A DNA stretch of 64,000 bases from Verrucomicrobiales bacterium (GCA_029213005.1 JARGPI010000007.1:124001-188000), one strand, 5' to 3'; numbered from the stretch's first letter, positions 16,800 to 26,146 are shown. Made by a program: numbers and translations. Notes: generated by a model not told the origin, from the sequence alone.

Positions 16800-18032
16800 T
16801 TATGGTTTTCTCAGATCCAGAACGGCAAGGGATCCTCCGGCATTCCGGCAGTAAACTCGACCGTTTGCCATTACTGGTACGGTCCAGATGCGGGGTTTTA
16901 GAACATTTTGTTTAAATTCCGGTGTGTAGGCTTTCGGTGACACCGGGGCGATTTGCAGTTCGCCCATCTCAGTCAGAACGATCAATTTTCCCCCGGCAAC
17001 CGATACCGTGCCGTGTCCGATCGAGGTGTCGCTCCATTGGGTCTCCCCGGTGAGCATATCCATACACTTCAGCGAGGTTCCGTCGGCGCTTTCGTTTCCA
17101 TCAACGGCGTAGAGATAGCCATCGATCAAAATGGCGGCGTTCATCTGGGTTCGCATATCGCGGCTTTTCCAGACCGTGTCGGGCTCGCCGGTTCCGTCCC
17201 ATTTTAGAAGAGTGGCACCTTTCCCGTAACCGCTCGAGATAAAGATATGATCGCCTGAAACAATCGGATCCGCAGCATTGACGCCGTAGCGGGTCATCCA
17301 CTTCACTTCCCAAAGCTTTTCGCCTGTTCCGGCATCGACACAGTTGTAGTAGCGTTTGTTGGTGAAAATGAGCAGTTCTCTGCCGTTTTTCTCGAAGAGA
17401 TACGGGGTCGCATAGCCCGCCTCTTCATCGTCGGATTTCCAGATGATGCTGCCGTCCTTTTGGTTCAGAGCGATACCGGACTCCCCGGCGGTTAGGTAAA
17501 TTCGATCCTTATGGGGAAGGGGGGCGCCGGAAAAGCCCCAGGTTGGCTTCTTGTAATCGAGATCCTTCTGGAGACTGATTTGCCAGACGACCGATCCGTC
17601 AGCGGTATTGCGACAGAACACCTCGCCTTCCCGGGCAATATGAAAGAGCCGGTCTCCGACGACGGTAACCGATCCGGTGGTTCCGCCCTGAAAATAGAGA
17701 TCACCGAGAGGCTGCGGATAAGTTTGAACCCAGATTTGATCCCCGGAAGCTTCATCGAAGCAAAAAACCTTGTCGGAATCGGTGCCATTGTGGCCCGTGA
17801 GGTACACTTTACCATCGGCAACGGTGGCGGCTGAGTATCCAAGACCGACTTCGGCTTTCCAAAGTATCGGGGCATCCGATTTTGGGACCACCCAGTCGGA
17901 TTCCAGAGAGATTCCATTGCTCTGCGGACCTCGAAAAACGCTCCAATCGTCGGATTTCGATGCGGAAGGCATCAGCAAAATGGTGGAAAAAACCGATAAA
18001 ATCGCGATTTGTGGGAAGAAGTTGGCCTTCAT
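16800..18032 (-). CDS. Exported PQQ-like beta-propeller protein
   Basis: A 410-residue secreted protein starting at ATG 18032 (MKANFFPQIAILSVFSTILL), with a signal peptide ending near SKS. An upstream in-frame start would add 29 residues overlapping the prs promoter and is less likely. It has repeated WxxxxG-type propeller blades, such as GVVYLTGHNGTDSDKVFCFD-like and ASGDQIWVQTYP segments, and starts with DDWSVFRGPQSNGIS, the RGP opener typical of planctomycete/verrucomicrobial PQQ-binding-like repeat proteins. No dehydrogenase PQQ ligands are evident, so a scaffold or binding role is more likely than catalysis. It forms an apparent operon with the TraB-like gene. Confidence 0.85.
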   Translation of the reverse strand: MKANFFPQIAILSVFSTILLMPSASKSDDWSVFRGPQSNGISLESDWVVPKSDAPILWKAEVGLGYSAATVADGKVYLTGHNGTDSDKVFCFDEASGDQIWVQTYPQPLGDLYFQGGTTGSVTVVGDRLFHIAREGEVFCRNTADGSVVWQISLQKDLDYKKPTWGFSGAPLPHKDRIYLTAGESGIALNQKDGSIIWKSDDEEAGYATPYLFEKNGRELLIFTNKRYYNCVDAGTGEKLWEVKWMTRYGVNAADPIVSGDHIFISSGYGKGATLLKWDGTGEPDTVWKSRDMRTQMNAAILIDGYLYAVDGNESADGTSLKCMDMLTGETQWSDTSIGHGTVSVAGGKLIVLTEMGELQIAPVSPKAYTPEFKQNVLKPRIWTVPVMANGRVYCRNAGGSLAVLDLRKP

Positions 18033-18112
18033 AACAGTAAAAACGTCTTCAAAAACGATACCCGCAACTTTTTTCCTAGCATTTTGTGACGGTTTCGCGA
18101 AGTTCGCGCACG

Positions 18113-19048
18113 ATGGCATCGGAGCTAAAGATCTTCAGCGGCACAGCACACCCCAAATTGGCAAAGGAAATCGCGGACTATATCAAAGTCCCGTTATCCG
18201 ATGTGCTGGTAAAACAGTTTGCTGACGGGGAAACTTTCGTCAGAATTAACGAGAATATCAGGGGGCGCGATGTTTTCATCGTTCAGCCGACCTGCCCACC
18301 CACCAATCATAACATTTTGGAGTTGTTGATTATGGTGGATGCGGCAAAACGGGCCAGTGCGGAAAGGATTACCGCAGTGATTCCGTTTTTCGGCTATGCG
18401 AGGCAGGATCGTAAGGATCAACCCCGCGTTCCGATTACCGCAAAATTGGTGGCGAATCTACTGACCGCTGCCGGAGTGGACCGGGTTTTGACCATGGACC
18501 TTCACGCAGGTCAGATTCAGGGCTTTTTCGATATCCCGGTAGATCACCTCTATGCTAAGCCGGTTTTGATCAGACACCTCAAACAGCAGAATCTGACGGA
18601 TAACCTCGTGGTGGTTTCTCCCGATGTGGGCGGCATGAAGATGGCTCACTCCTATTCCGAGGAATTGGATGTGCCTCTTGCTATTGTAGCCAAAAATCGC
18701 ATCTCCGATACCGAAGTCGAAGCAATGGAGTTGATCGGTGAAGTCGAAGGAAAAAATGTTCTGATGGTCGACGATTTATCGGAAACCGCAGGCACTCTGG
18801 TTTCTGCATCGAGGCTCCTCAAAAAGAGCGGGGCTCAGAAGATCTTTGCAGGCGTTTCTCATGCTGTGCTCAACGAGCAGGGACGGAAGCGGATCGCTGA
18901 ATCCGATATCGAGGCGGTCTTCTCGACAAACAGCACGCCATACTCAGAGGGTGAAAAAGTTACCGCGATCAGTATTGATGAAATCATGGGCGAAGGGATT
19001 CTCCGGATTCATCACAACGAGTCGGTGACCTCACTCTTCGAAATCTAG
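18113..19048 (+). CDS. prs: Ribose-phosphate pyrophosphokinase
   Basis: This enzyme transfers pyrophosphate from ATP to ribose 5-phosphate and gives PRPP for nucleotide, His and Trp synthesis. The 311-residue sequence has the class I layout: ELKIFSGTAHPKLAKEIA at the N-terminus, FADGETFVRINENIRGRDVF, FFGYARQDRK (catalytic flexible-loop region), MDLHAGQIQGFF, and the PRPP-binding loop. The last reads VDDLSETAGT where VDDMIDTAGT is usual; the key DD and TAGT are kept. ATG 18113 (MASELKIF) is chosen over an in-frame start nine codons earlier. It is divergent from the PQQ-propeller gene. Confidence 0.95.
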   Translation: MASELKIFSGTAHPKLAKEIADYIKVPLSDVLVKQFADGETFVRINENIRGRDVFIVQPTCPPTNHNILELLIMVDAAKRASAERITAVIPFFGYARQDRKDQPRVPITAKLVANLLTAAGVDRVLTMDLHAGQIQGFFDIPVDHLYAKPVLIRHLKQQNLTDNLVVVSPDVGGMKMAHSYSEELDVPLAIVAKNRISDTEVEAMELIGEVEGKNVLMVDDLSETAGTLVSASRLLKKSGAQKIFAGVSHAVLNEQGRKRIAESDIEAVFSTNSTPYSEGEKVTAISIDEIMGEGILRIHHNESVTSLFEI

Positions 19049-19264
19049 AAATCGCGGGCTCCCGGTTTATTTAAATTGGGTATTAAAAACGGGGAAATTC
19101 GCACATTTCCCTCCTGCTACATCGAAGCAGCGAAAATCGAATCAAATCGGTCGATTCTTCGTGACATGTCGCGGTGAAATTCGTAACGTCATATCAAAGG
19201 CAGAGCTTCCAGTTTCGCCGTGATCTTTCAAATCTTTAGAGAATTTCCTGCAGTGTTCGACCCT

Positions 19265-19480
19265 TACCGGCTTTAACAGGCCCGGACCGTTAATACGTTC
19301 ACGGGGACGAGTGCGTCGTCGGCTGTCAGGCCTTCACTGGAAGGCAAAAGTCGGCGAGTAGTCCCCATTCTGTTGAGAGACGGGAACGTGAGCCTCACCG
19401 TCGGAGACGGCACAACGTGGGAACCAAAAAACTGCGCCTCGACCAGCTGTTATGCTTTGGTTCGGGGCGCAATTTTTTTG
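19265..19480 (+). ncRNA. Putative structured non-coding RNA between prs and ffh
   Basis: The 439 bp between prs and the convergent ffh holds no credible ORF. From about 19265 on there is clear secondary-structure potential. An outer stem pairs AGGC/GCCT (19278/19392) and ACGTTC with GAACGT (19295-19300 / 19384-19389), continued by GGGGAC with GTCCCC (19303-19308 / 19361-19366). Inside is a perfect GCCTTC/GAAGGC hairpin (19330-19345). A second hairpin CCGTC-GGA-GACGG lies at 19398-19410, and the strong terminator ends the unit. It does not contain the RNase P, tmRNA or SRP RNA signature sequences. A 6S-type RNA or a lineage-specific RNA is possible. The part from 19049 to 19264 shows no feature I can name. 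Confidence 0.45.
19433..19480. terminator. Strong, bidirectional terminator between ncRNA and ffh
   Basis: TGCGCCTCGACC (19433-19444) pairs with GGTTCGGGGCGCA (19459-19471) with one bulge, followed by a run of seven T on the plus strand and preceded by AAAAAA. It ends the plus-strand transcript and, read in reverse, ffh. Confidence 0.85.
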
Positions 19481-19487
19481 AAGTTTT

Positions 19488-20843
19488 CTAAAATCCTCCA
19501 AGGCCTTTCGGCAGTCCGCCGCCTTTTCCGCCGCCGCCGAACTGCTTCATCATTTTGTTCATCTTGCCCTTGTTCCTCATCATCTTCCGCATCATGCCGA
19601 ATTGTTTGATGAGTTGATTTACCTTGGTCACAGTCATGCCGCTTCCTTTGGCGATCCGCTTGCGGCGGGATGCGTTGATAATTTCAGGTCGGGCCCGCTC
19701 CTTAGGAGTCATTGAAAGGATAATCGCCTCGGTGTGCTTCAGCATGTCATCGTCGACCTGCATGCCTTTCATTTGATCGCCCATCCCGGGGATCATGCCC
19801 ATGATGCTGGACAGTCCGCCCATTTTTTTCATCATCCGCATCTGAGAAAGGAAATCTTCGAAATCGAAGGTCGCCTTTTTCATTTTCTCAGCCATTCGCA
19901 TGGCTTCCTTCTCGTCAATGGCTTCGGCAGCGGCTTCAACGAGACCTACGACGTCACCCATTCCGAGGATTCGCCCGGCGAGACGCTCCGGATCAAAAGC
20001 CTCCAGATCGGACATCTTTTCGCCCATACCGGCAAACTTGATCGGCTTTTTGGTGACCGATCGCATCGACAGCGCCGCACCACCGCGAGCATCACCATCC
20101 AGTTTCGTGAGGACGAGACCGGTAATACCGACCGCTTCATCGAAATGTTGAGCCACGCTGACGGCCTGTTGTCCGGTAGCTGAGTCGGCTACAAGAAGGG
20201 TTTCTTTAGGCGATAGGAATTCATGGAGCTTCTTCAGCTCATCGACCAGCTCTTCATCGATTTCCTGGCGACCGGCGGTATCGAAGATGATCGCGGTGCC
20301 ATTCTGGTCCTTGGCCCATTTCAAAGCGGCTTTGGCGACTTTGATGAGGTCTTTTTCGCCCGGCTCGGGTTTGAAGACCGGGATATCGATCTGTTTGGCG
20401 AGCGTTTCCAGCTGATCAACCGCTGCAGGCCGGTACAAGTCACACGCCACCAGTAAGGGACGTCGGCCCTGTTTCCGAAGATGGAGAGCCAGCTTGGCCG
20501 AGGTGGTCGTTTTACCGGCACCGTTCAGACCGACCATCAGGATATGTCCCGGAGGGTCCAGATTGAGCGGGGCCATGTCCCCGCCAAGAAGCTCGGTCAG
20601 CTCGTCCTGAAAGATTTTTACAATCTGCTGGCCCGGTTTAATGCTCTTCAGCACCGATTCGCCCATCGCCTTGTCTTTGACGGAAGCGATGAAGGATTTG
20701 GCGACCGAGAACTCCACGTCAGCCTCAAGCAGCGCAAGACGGACCTCACGCATCGCATCCGAGATGTTTTTCTCGGTGAGTTTGCCGTGGCCGCGAAGTT
20801 TTTTGAACGTTCCCTGAAGATTGTCAGCAAGACTGTCGAACAT
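19488..20843 (-). CDS. ffh: Signal recognition particle protein Ffh
   Basis: The SRP54 GTPase that targets nascent membrane proteins with SRP RNA and FtsY. The 451 residues give the N-G-M layout: an N-domain helix bundle (1-85), G-domain motifs GLNGAGKTTTSAKLA (G1), FDTAGRQEIDEELVDE (G3) and TKLDGDARGG (G4), then a Met-rich M domain with many MxxM pairs and RRKRIAKGSGMT for RNA binding. The C-terminus is the usual Met/Gly/Lys tail. The polysaccharide-deacetylase gene is immediately upstream (4 bp gap), an unusual partner for ffh and probably only cotranscription. Confidence 0.96.
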   Translation of the reverse strand: MFDSLADNLQGTFKKLRGHGKLTEKNISDAMREVRLALLEADVEFSVAKSFIASVKDKAMGESVLKSIKPGQQIVKIFQDELTELLGGDMAPLNLDPPGHILMVGLNGAGKTTTSAKLALHLRKQGRRPLLVACDLYRPAAVDQLETLAKQIDIPVFKPEPGEKDLIKVAKAALKWAKDQNGTAIIFDTAGRQEIDEELVDELKKLHEFLSPKETLLVADSATGQQAVSVAQHFDEAVGITGLVLTKLDGDARGGAALSMRSVTKKPIKFAGMGEKMSDLEAFDPERLAGRILGMGDVVGLVEAAAEAIDEKEAMRMAEKMKKATFDFEDFLSQMRMMKKMGGLSSIMGMIPGMGDQMKGMQVDDDMLKHTEAIILSMTPKERARPEIINASRRKRIAKGSGMTVTKVNQLIKQFGMMRKMMRNKGKMNKMMKQFGGGGKGGGLPKGLGGF

Positions 20844-20847
20844 TCGT

Positions 20848-22284
20848 TCAGTTAATCGTATTACCGGGATCGATCAAGTTTTCGGATGGGGAATCTTGCT
20901 TCAAATTGGCGGTTTCTGTCTCCGTTTCCTTAATTTCCTCTTTCGGTTTGGGAATGAAGAGATCGGATTCAGGATCGACCGGCTCGTCCCGGGGTCTTAA
21001 AAAGGTGGTGTCCGGACTGAGGTACTCCGATTTCTTATCGATCGAGAAGTTCCAGCCAATCAATTCCTTGTCCCGGTTCCCGGAGTGGCGAAAGCTGACA
21101 TCGACTCCGTAGCTGTCGAGGCGAAGTCGCTGCGGAACCTGATAGGAGATGATTTTCGATTCTTTATTAAAATGATGGGGAACCATCCCGAGGCCGGAAA
21201 TTCGCATCGCGATACTCTCCGACTGGATATTGTCGAGCGCAGACAGGTTTACTTCGATCCGGGGAAGGCGGTTTTTAACCTTGGAGCCATTGGGAGGGTA
21301 TACCTCAATGAGTGGACCCTGGACCTCGCCGGTCTCTTTGTCCCGCTGTTCGGTGAGAAGTTTCCGGCCGGCTGATGTCGCGCCGCCGTTTCCGAAATTG
21401 ATCGCGTTGTCAAAGGTGCTGGTGGCGTTGCCGTGGATGATGAAGCGGTTGATGGTCATCAGGTCCGTGTCCCAAGCCGCTTTCCCGGGGCTGACGGTGA
21501 AGCAGGCTTCATATCCGAAATTTCGCGCCATCTCGACGACCTGATCGTTGTGGATACCATAAGGGTAAGCGAAGGTTTTCATGATCCCTTCGGGAAAAAG
21601 CTGGGCCAGAAAGTTGTGGGAATCCTCGAGCTCAGAGGTCAACCAGGCGTTTTTTTCCTCAGTGGAGCGACCCGGCGGCTTGGCCATATTTCTGTGGCTG
21701 ACGCTGTGGCTGCAGACTGTCCCGCCGGCCTCGATCAATTCGTGAATCTCTCCGTGAGTCATGGATCGGCCGCCCACGCCGACGTATTTCTGGTAGAGGA
21801 AAACCGTGAACGGATAGTTGAACTCCCGGAGCACCGGCATCGCCAGGGTGTGAGTGTCTTTCCAGCCGTCATCAATCGTGATCATGACCGATCTCGGCGG
21901 GATATCTTTTTTACTCTGTCGCCAATCCAGAAACTGCCTCATGCTGATGACGGGCAGTTCCGCATCCTTGATCGCCTGCATTTGAGCGCGGAAATCCCGG
22001 ATGTTTATGATCATTTGAGTGGGCCGTCTCGATTCGGTAAAATCGTGGTATCCGAGAACGGCAACTTTGGCCTTCTTGTTGATTACCGGTTCCATCTTCA
22101 CTGGCTCCGGAGGAGGTGGCACGTGGGTGATTTTTTCCTCGTCCGGCAGGCCGACAACCTGCTTGGGGGCCTCGTCTCTCTTCAGCACGCGTTTCAGCTT
22201 TTCGACATAGGGATCAACCTTTTCACAAGAGGTAAAACAGAAACCCATAAAAAGGCTGGCGAGCAGTAAGCGTCGGAAATGCAT
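20848..22284 (-). CDS. Lipoprotein polysaccharide deacetylase (NodB fold)
   Basis: A 478-residue carbohydrate esterase 4 protein. The signal peptide ends in a lipobox-like FTSC-EK, so it is probably a lipoprotein. After a Pro-rich linker the NodB domain (about 70-300) shows AVLGYHDF, the metal and catalytic TIDDGWKD motif, and CSHSVSHRNM with the metal-binding His pair. AYPYGIHND follows, with the motif 4 region. The C-terminal 170 residues are a separate, mostly beta domain (IEVYPPNGSKVKNRLPRIEV) and a charged tail. It would deacetylate surface or cell-wall polysaccharide. It precedes ffh in one operon. Confidence 0.88.
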   Translation of the reverse strand: MHFRRLLLASLFMGFCFTSCEKVDPYVEKLKRVLKRDEAPKQVVGLPDEEKITHVPPPPEPVKMEPVINKKAKVAVLGYHDFTESRRPTQMIINIRDFRAQMQAIKDAELPVISMRQFLDWRQSKKDIPPRSVMITIDDGWKDTHTLAMPVLREFNYPFTVFLYQKYVGVGGRSMTHGEIHELIEAGGTVCSHSVSHRNMAKPPGRSTEEKNAWLTSELEDSHNFLAQLFPEGIMKTFAYPYGIHNDQVVEMARNFGYEACFTVSPGKAAWDTDLMTINRFIIHGNATSTFDNAINFGNGGATSAGRKLLTEQRDKETGEVQGPLIEVYPPNGSKVKNRLPRIEVNLSALDNIQSESIAMRISGLGMVPHHFNKESKIISYQVPQRLRLDSYGVDVSFRHSGNRDKELIGWNFSIDKKSEYLSPDTTFLRPRDEPVDPESDLFIPKPKEEIKETETETANLKQDSPSENLIDPGNTIN

Positions 22285-22411
22285 GGGATAATCGGAGCGG
22301 GCTGGATTCGTTGGAATATAAGGCGCTTTTTGTTATTGGAAACCACAGATTGTTCGTTTACGAAAGCGACAGATTGGGTTAATGATATTCCTAATCAACT
22401 CGTATCACGAC

Positions 22412-22777
22412 ATGGCAGACCAAGACATTCAAATCACAGCATATCTCAAAACCTTCTGCGGCTGGAGCGAAGGTGTACGGTCCATTTTTAGAAAATATGG
22501 ATTGGAATTTGAAGAGAAGGATATTATCAAAAATCCTGCGTTTCGCTGGGAGATGGAGCAGAAAAGTGGTCAGCCGCTTTCCCCCTGTGTGATCGTTAAC
22601 GGAACGATGCTCGCCGATGTGAGCGGGGAGGAAGTTGAGCAGTGGATGATCGAAAACGGTGTGCTCAATAAGAGCGATGAATCACCGGATGCACCGATCG
22701 ATTCGGCTTGTACCGATGAGCAGCACGCGGCGATGGAAGCCGAGGCACTTCGGGGAAGGGTCAAGATAGTCGACTAA
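22412..22777 (+). CDS. Glutaredoxin-like protein with CGWS active site
   Basis: A 121-residue thioredoxin-fold protein, started at ATG 22412 (MADQDIQITAYLKTFCGWSE). The active-site sequence is C-G-W-S, so the second Cys of a dithiol glutaredoxin is replaced by Ser, as in monothiol types. The cis-Pro is in PLSPCVIVNG, followed by a GEEVEQWMI helix. The C-terminal 30 residues are acidic and end CTDEQHAAMEAEALRGRVK. No partner is adjacent; it precedes parB by 80 bp. Redox or iron-sulfur transfer is the likely role. Confidence 0.8.
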   Translation: MADQDIQITAYLKTFCGWSEGVRSIFRKYGLEFEEKDIIKNPAFRWEMEQKSGQPLSPCVIVNGTMLADVSGEEVEQWMIENGVLNKSDESPDAPIDSACTDEQHAAMEAEALRGRVKIVD

Positions 22778-22857
22778 ATTTAAACCGGTTTTTTCAACCC
22801 GATTCGCTTTAGCTGACTGGAAATCACTTTCCTGTCCAACCCTAATCCGCACCTACT

Positions 22858-23799
22858 ATGCCAGAGTTGCCCAAAAGAGGCCTTGGGAAAGGTCTGAATG
22901 CTCTTATCAGGACGCCGTCGTCGGTCTCAATTACGCCCCCGAGTCATCCTGCGCCATCATCTCCCACTCCCGCGGTCGATCCGGTGACAGGGGAGCAGAT
23001 TTTACGCGTGTCGCTGGATCAGATTGTTCCGTCTCCGTTCCAGCCCCGGAAACGGTTTAACGATGAACATCTTGAAGAACTCGCGGAATCAATTCGCGAG
23101 CACGGGTTGATCCAGCCTCTCGTGGTTCGTCCCGTCAACGGGAAGTACGAATTGATTGCCGGGGAGCGCCGCTGGCGGGCCTGCACCAAGCTGCAACTGG
23201 AGAATGTTCCGATCGTAACGAGATCCGCTACGGACAAAGAGGTGCTGGAAATGGCACTGATCGAGAACCTCCAGCGTGAGGACCTCGATCCGATAGAGGA
23301 AGCGGAAGCTTACTCCAGACTCGCCGTGGAATTCGGTCTCAAGCAGGAGGAAATCGCAAAGCAGGTCAGCAAGAGCCGCAGTGATGTTTCAAATACCATG
23401 CGGCTGCTCGATCTCGACCGGGATGTACAACTCCTGGTTTCGCAAAAACACATCAGCCGGGGACATGCCAAGGCTTTGCTCGGCGTAAAAAACCGTCCGG
23501 AGCAGAAGATGCTCGCTGATATTGTGATTCGTAAAAAGCTGACGGTCCGCGATACCGAAACTTTGGTTCAGGAGTATGTGCACGGGAAATCGACGACGAA
23601 ACCCAAGTCAGATTCCGATACCGGTATTCCCGACAAAGAAGATAGCTACCTCAAATTTGTGGAGGACAAGTTGCGGGGGCGTTACTCGACCAACGTGATT
23701 ATCAATCACAAAGAAAAGAAGGGTAAGATCGAAATCGAGTATTACGGCAACGAAGATCTCAGCCGGGTGCTTGAGTTGATGGGAGTAAGCCTCGACTAA
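22858..23799 (+). CDS. parB: Chromosome-partitioning protein ParB
   Basis: A 313-residue ParB/Spo0J-type CTPase that loads on parS sites and spreads. It starts MPELPKRGLGKGLNALI, a usual N-terminus that contacts ParA. The ParB N-domain has QIVPSPFQPRKRFNDE, GLIQPLVVRPVNGKYELIAGERRWRA (the GERRWRA CTP box) and ENLQREDLDPIEEAEAY. The helix-turn-helix is at EIAKQVSKSRSDVSNTMRLL, and a dimerisation domain closes the protein. parA is not adjacent. No parS-like 16-bp palindrome (TGTTTCACGTGAAACA type) was noticed near it. Confidence 0.94.
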   Translation: MPELPKRGLGKGLNALIRTPSSVSITPPSHPAPSSPTPAVDPVTGEQILRVSLDQIVPSPFQPRKRFNDEHLEELAESIREHGLIQPLVVRPVNGKYELIAGERRWRACTKLQLENVPIVTRSATDKEVLEMALIENLQREDLDPIEEAEAYSRLAVEFGLKQEEIAKQVSKSRSDVSNTMRLLDLDRDVQLLVSQKHISRGHAKALLGVKNRPEQKMLADIVIRKKLTVRDTETLVQEYVHGKSTTKPKSDSDTGIPDKEDSYLKFVEDKLRGRYSTNVIINHKEKKGKIEIEYYGNEDLSRVLELMGVSLD

Positions 23800-23806
23800 C
23801 AAAAAA

Positions 23807-23837
23807 AGGGCGACATCTCAATGTCGCCCTTCTTGTT
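23807..23837. terminator. Bidirectional terminator after parB
   Basis: A perfect 10-bp stem (AGGGCGACAT / ATGTCGCCCT) with a CTCA loop, preceded by seven A and followed by TCTTGTT. It separates parB from the convergent TPR gene. Confidence 0.9.
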
Positions 23838-23858
23838 AAGTTGTTCCCGAACCGGTTT

Positions 23859-25289
23859 TTATTCGTCGCCGTAGGAGCCTTCAACCCGGGCCGCCACGTC
23901 GCGATACCCATAGTCGACCGCGTAGATTTCCTTCAGGCTGTTGAGGTACTTCTCCTTATTATCCATCTTCTCATAGAGTAGAGCGAGATTGTAGAGCGCA
24001 TCCTTTTTGGTATCGTCCATTCCGGTCAATTCGGAGATGGCTTCTTCGAATTGTTTCGCTGCAAGGTCGGTCATACCCATCTTGTCGTAGCATTTTCCGA
24101 GCATGTTCATCACCTTGAGGCGAAGGTTGGGACTGTTTTTCGCCTGCTGAAGGTGTTGGATCGCGTCACGATACCGCTCGCCCTGGAAAAGGCGGTCACC
24201 AAGCTCAAAGCGCAGTTCGGTGTCGGTCGGGTTACGGGCCACCCTGGCTTCCGATTCCTTGATCAATTCTTCGAGCTGGCCTTTTTTGAGTTCGGCGAGC
24301 TGAGCTTTGTATTGTTCAATATCAGGATGTTCCGGATTTTCTTTGATGAAATTGACGAGGTCCTTCTGTTGCTGTTTGCCGACCTTCTCCCTCATCAAAG
24401 CAACTTTTCGCTCCAGAGCGGGGTCGTTTGAACTGAGGTGGAACGCCCACTCGAAAAAGCTGCAGGCTGTCGCGAAATCTTCGAGCTGCTCGTAGGTTCC
24501 TGCGAGTTGTTTGACCACTTCGATGTTGTTCTGGTCCGCTTCGTATTCAGCGGTGAGGCGTGCCGCCTGGGCTTGCAACATGTCAGGAGTCATCGCCGCT
24601 TTGCCTTCTTTCTCCAGACTGTTTGCGGCGTCCTTATCTTTCAGCAAGTCCCGCCAGTCTCCTTCGGAGTCCCACTTCTGGGAGGCAATTGATCCGCGAG
24701 CCGTCGCATCCTTGTATTTTTTCGATGCCTGAAGATCGGCACTGTCTTTGGCGACGATTTGTTTGAAAATCTCGGCCGCTTTTTCAAACGCCTCGTTTTC
24801 CATGTAGAAATCGCCAAGTTTGTGGAAGAACTTGGTGTTATCCGGGTGACCCTGAATAACGGTTTCGAGAGCGTTACCGGCGGTCATCTTCAGTCCGGCG
24901 GCACTGGCTGCTTCATAAAACAGTTCGTTTGCCTGTGGATTGTAAGGGTCGGCTGCGAGTACTTCTTTTTCCAGCGCGACGAGAACCCCGATAGGATCCT
25001 TTTTTGCCTGGCCCTGCAACTTGGCGACTTTGATCGCTTCGCCACCCAGTTTGATGCTTTTTTTGCCCTGGGTGTCTTTGATCGCGGCGGCTCTGAGCAT
25101 CTTGCGACCTTTCAAAAATCCGGGTTCCTGCGCGAGGACAGCTTGAAGAAGACTGACTGCATAGCCCCAGTTACGAAGCTCGTAGGCGCTCTCCGCTTTG
25201 TTGTAAAGTTTGGCAAGTTTATCAGGCAGAGCGGTTTCGGGAACTTCGTCTCTGTATTGAGGTGCCTCTGGGTTTTGTGGCTCGGACAT
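23859..25289 (-). CDS. Tetratricopeptide-repeat protein
   Basis: A 476-residue cytoplasmic protein without a signal peptide. It contains several TPR units: KLYNKAESAYELRNWGYAVSLLQAVLAQEP near 28-57, KFFHKLGDFYMENEAFEKAAEIFKQI near 155-180, EVVKQLAGTYEQLEDFATACSFFEWA near 265-290, and ELRFELGDRLFQGERYRDAIQHLQQA near 350-375 onward. The residues between are helical and Lys/Glu-rich. It is monocistronic and well separated. The role is protein interaction; the partner is unknown. Confidence 0.85.
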   Translation of the reverse strand: MSEPQNPEAPQYRDEVPETALPDKLAKLYNKAESAYELRNWGYAVSLLQAVLAQEPGFLKGRKMLRAAAIKDTQGKKSIKLGGEAIKVAKLQGQAKKDPIGVLVALEKEVLAADPYNPQANELFYEAASAAGLKMTAGNALETVIQGHPDNTKFFHKLGDFYMENEAFEKAAEIFKQIVAKDSADLQASKKYKDATARGSIASQKWDSEGDWRDLLKDKDAANSLEKEGKAAMTPDMLQAQAARLTAEYEADQNNIEVVKQLAGTYEQLEDFATACSFFEWAFHLSSNDPALERKVALMREKVGKQQQKDLVNFIKENPEHPDIEQYKAQLAELKKGQLEELIKESEARVARNPTDTELRFELGDRLFQGERYRDAIQHLQQAKNSPNLRLKVMNMLGKCYDKMGMTDLAAKQFEEAISELTGMDDTKKDALYNLALLYEKMDNKEKYLNSLKEIYAVDYGYRDVAARVEGSYGDE

Positions 25290-25481
25290 TTTAGCGTTTT
25301 GTCAGTTTGTTGTTAAAAAATCTAAAGCGGATTTCTCAATCACACTACGATTCTCAAGGTTATCGAATTAGAGTCCATCCGCCAAACAAAAAAGCCAAAT
25401 TTTCAGGTTTATTAAACGTTCCGTGATAAAGGGTTTGCCCCTTGCGGTGACAGAGGTTTTCCGCTTAACTGCTATTCAGGT

Positions 25482-26120
25482 ATGAAACACGGGTTAGTCA
25501 CAGCGTTATTTTGCTGCATCGCTTTTTTCTGTATGGGAGCAGGATCAAAAGTGAAGGGGTATGTCGTCACCATTCATTTGGAGGGGGACGAGGCTGACAC
25601 GGAAAAGTTTGTGACGCCGGTCAAACTCGGATCGGAGCATCGACAGTACTTTTTCCGGAAAATGCCCTCGTTTTCTGACAAAGATATCGCCTGGTTTTAT
25701 CCCTTTGTTGCAGAAGACGGTCAATCCTACGGTGCGGCATTTCGCCTCATCGATCACAAGGCTCAGGAGCTGGCCGGCATCACGGTGGCGAATCAGGGCC
25801 GACTGATGGGAACCCGCGTTCTGGATGCTCCGTTGCGGGCGGTGATTATCGATCAACCGATTAACGACGGTGTCATCGTGATCTGGTCGGGGCTCTCGCA
25901 GAATCATGTGAAGCTGATTGGATCAAAAATCACCCATGTGGACAAAATCACGGGAAGTGGAGATGGCACCCCGTCATTTGACCTGCCGGCGGTGACCAAT
26001 AGCGAACAATCGAACTCTGACGGTGGGAATTCACGGAAACCGTTTAAACTCTTTGGAAACGGGTTTTTAAAGAAGAGTGAGAAGCCCGCGACCAATCCTT
26101 TTGTCAATCCTCCCCAGTAA
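25482..26120 (+). CDS. Exported hypothetical protein
   Basis: A 212-residue protein with a signal peptide (MKHGLVTALFCCIAFFCMGA, possibly cleaved near GAG-SK). The body is alpha/beta: KGYVVTIHLEGDEADTEKF, an FRKMPSFSDKDIAWFYPF segment, and VLDAPLRAVIIDQPINDGVI. The last loosely recalls the periplasmic P1 domain of SecD, but I would not assign it. The C-terminus is polar and low-complexity. It is followed 27 bp later by the M23 peptidase lipoprotein gene, so cotranscription is likely. Confidence 0.65.
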   Translation: MKHGLVTALFCCIAFFCMGAGSKVKGYVVTIHLEGDEADTEKFVTPVKLGSEHRQYFFRKMPSFSDKDIAWFYPFVAEDGQSYGAAFRLIDHKAQELAGITVANQGRLMGTRVLDAPLRAVIIDQPINDGVIVIWSGLSQNHVKLIGSKITHVDKITGSGDGTPSFDLPAVTNSEQSNSDGGNSRKPFKLFGNGFLKKSEKPATNPFVNPPQ

Positions 26121-26146
26121 TTCGCTGCGGTTTTTTGTTTTCGAAA

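Noticed and set aside
19265..19480. SRP RNA or RNase P RNA next to ffh
   Set aside because: The GGAAGCAG-type SRP apical motif and the GAAAGUCCGGGC and ACAGAAA motifs of RNase P are absent.
22858..23799. parS sites expected near parB
   Set aside because: No 16-bp TGTTTCACGTGAAACA-like palindrome was noticed in the surrounding sequence.
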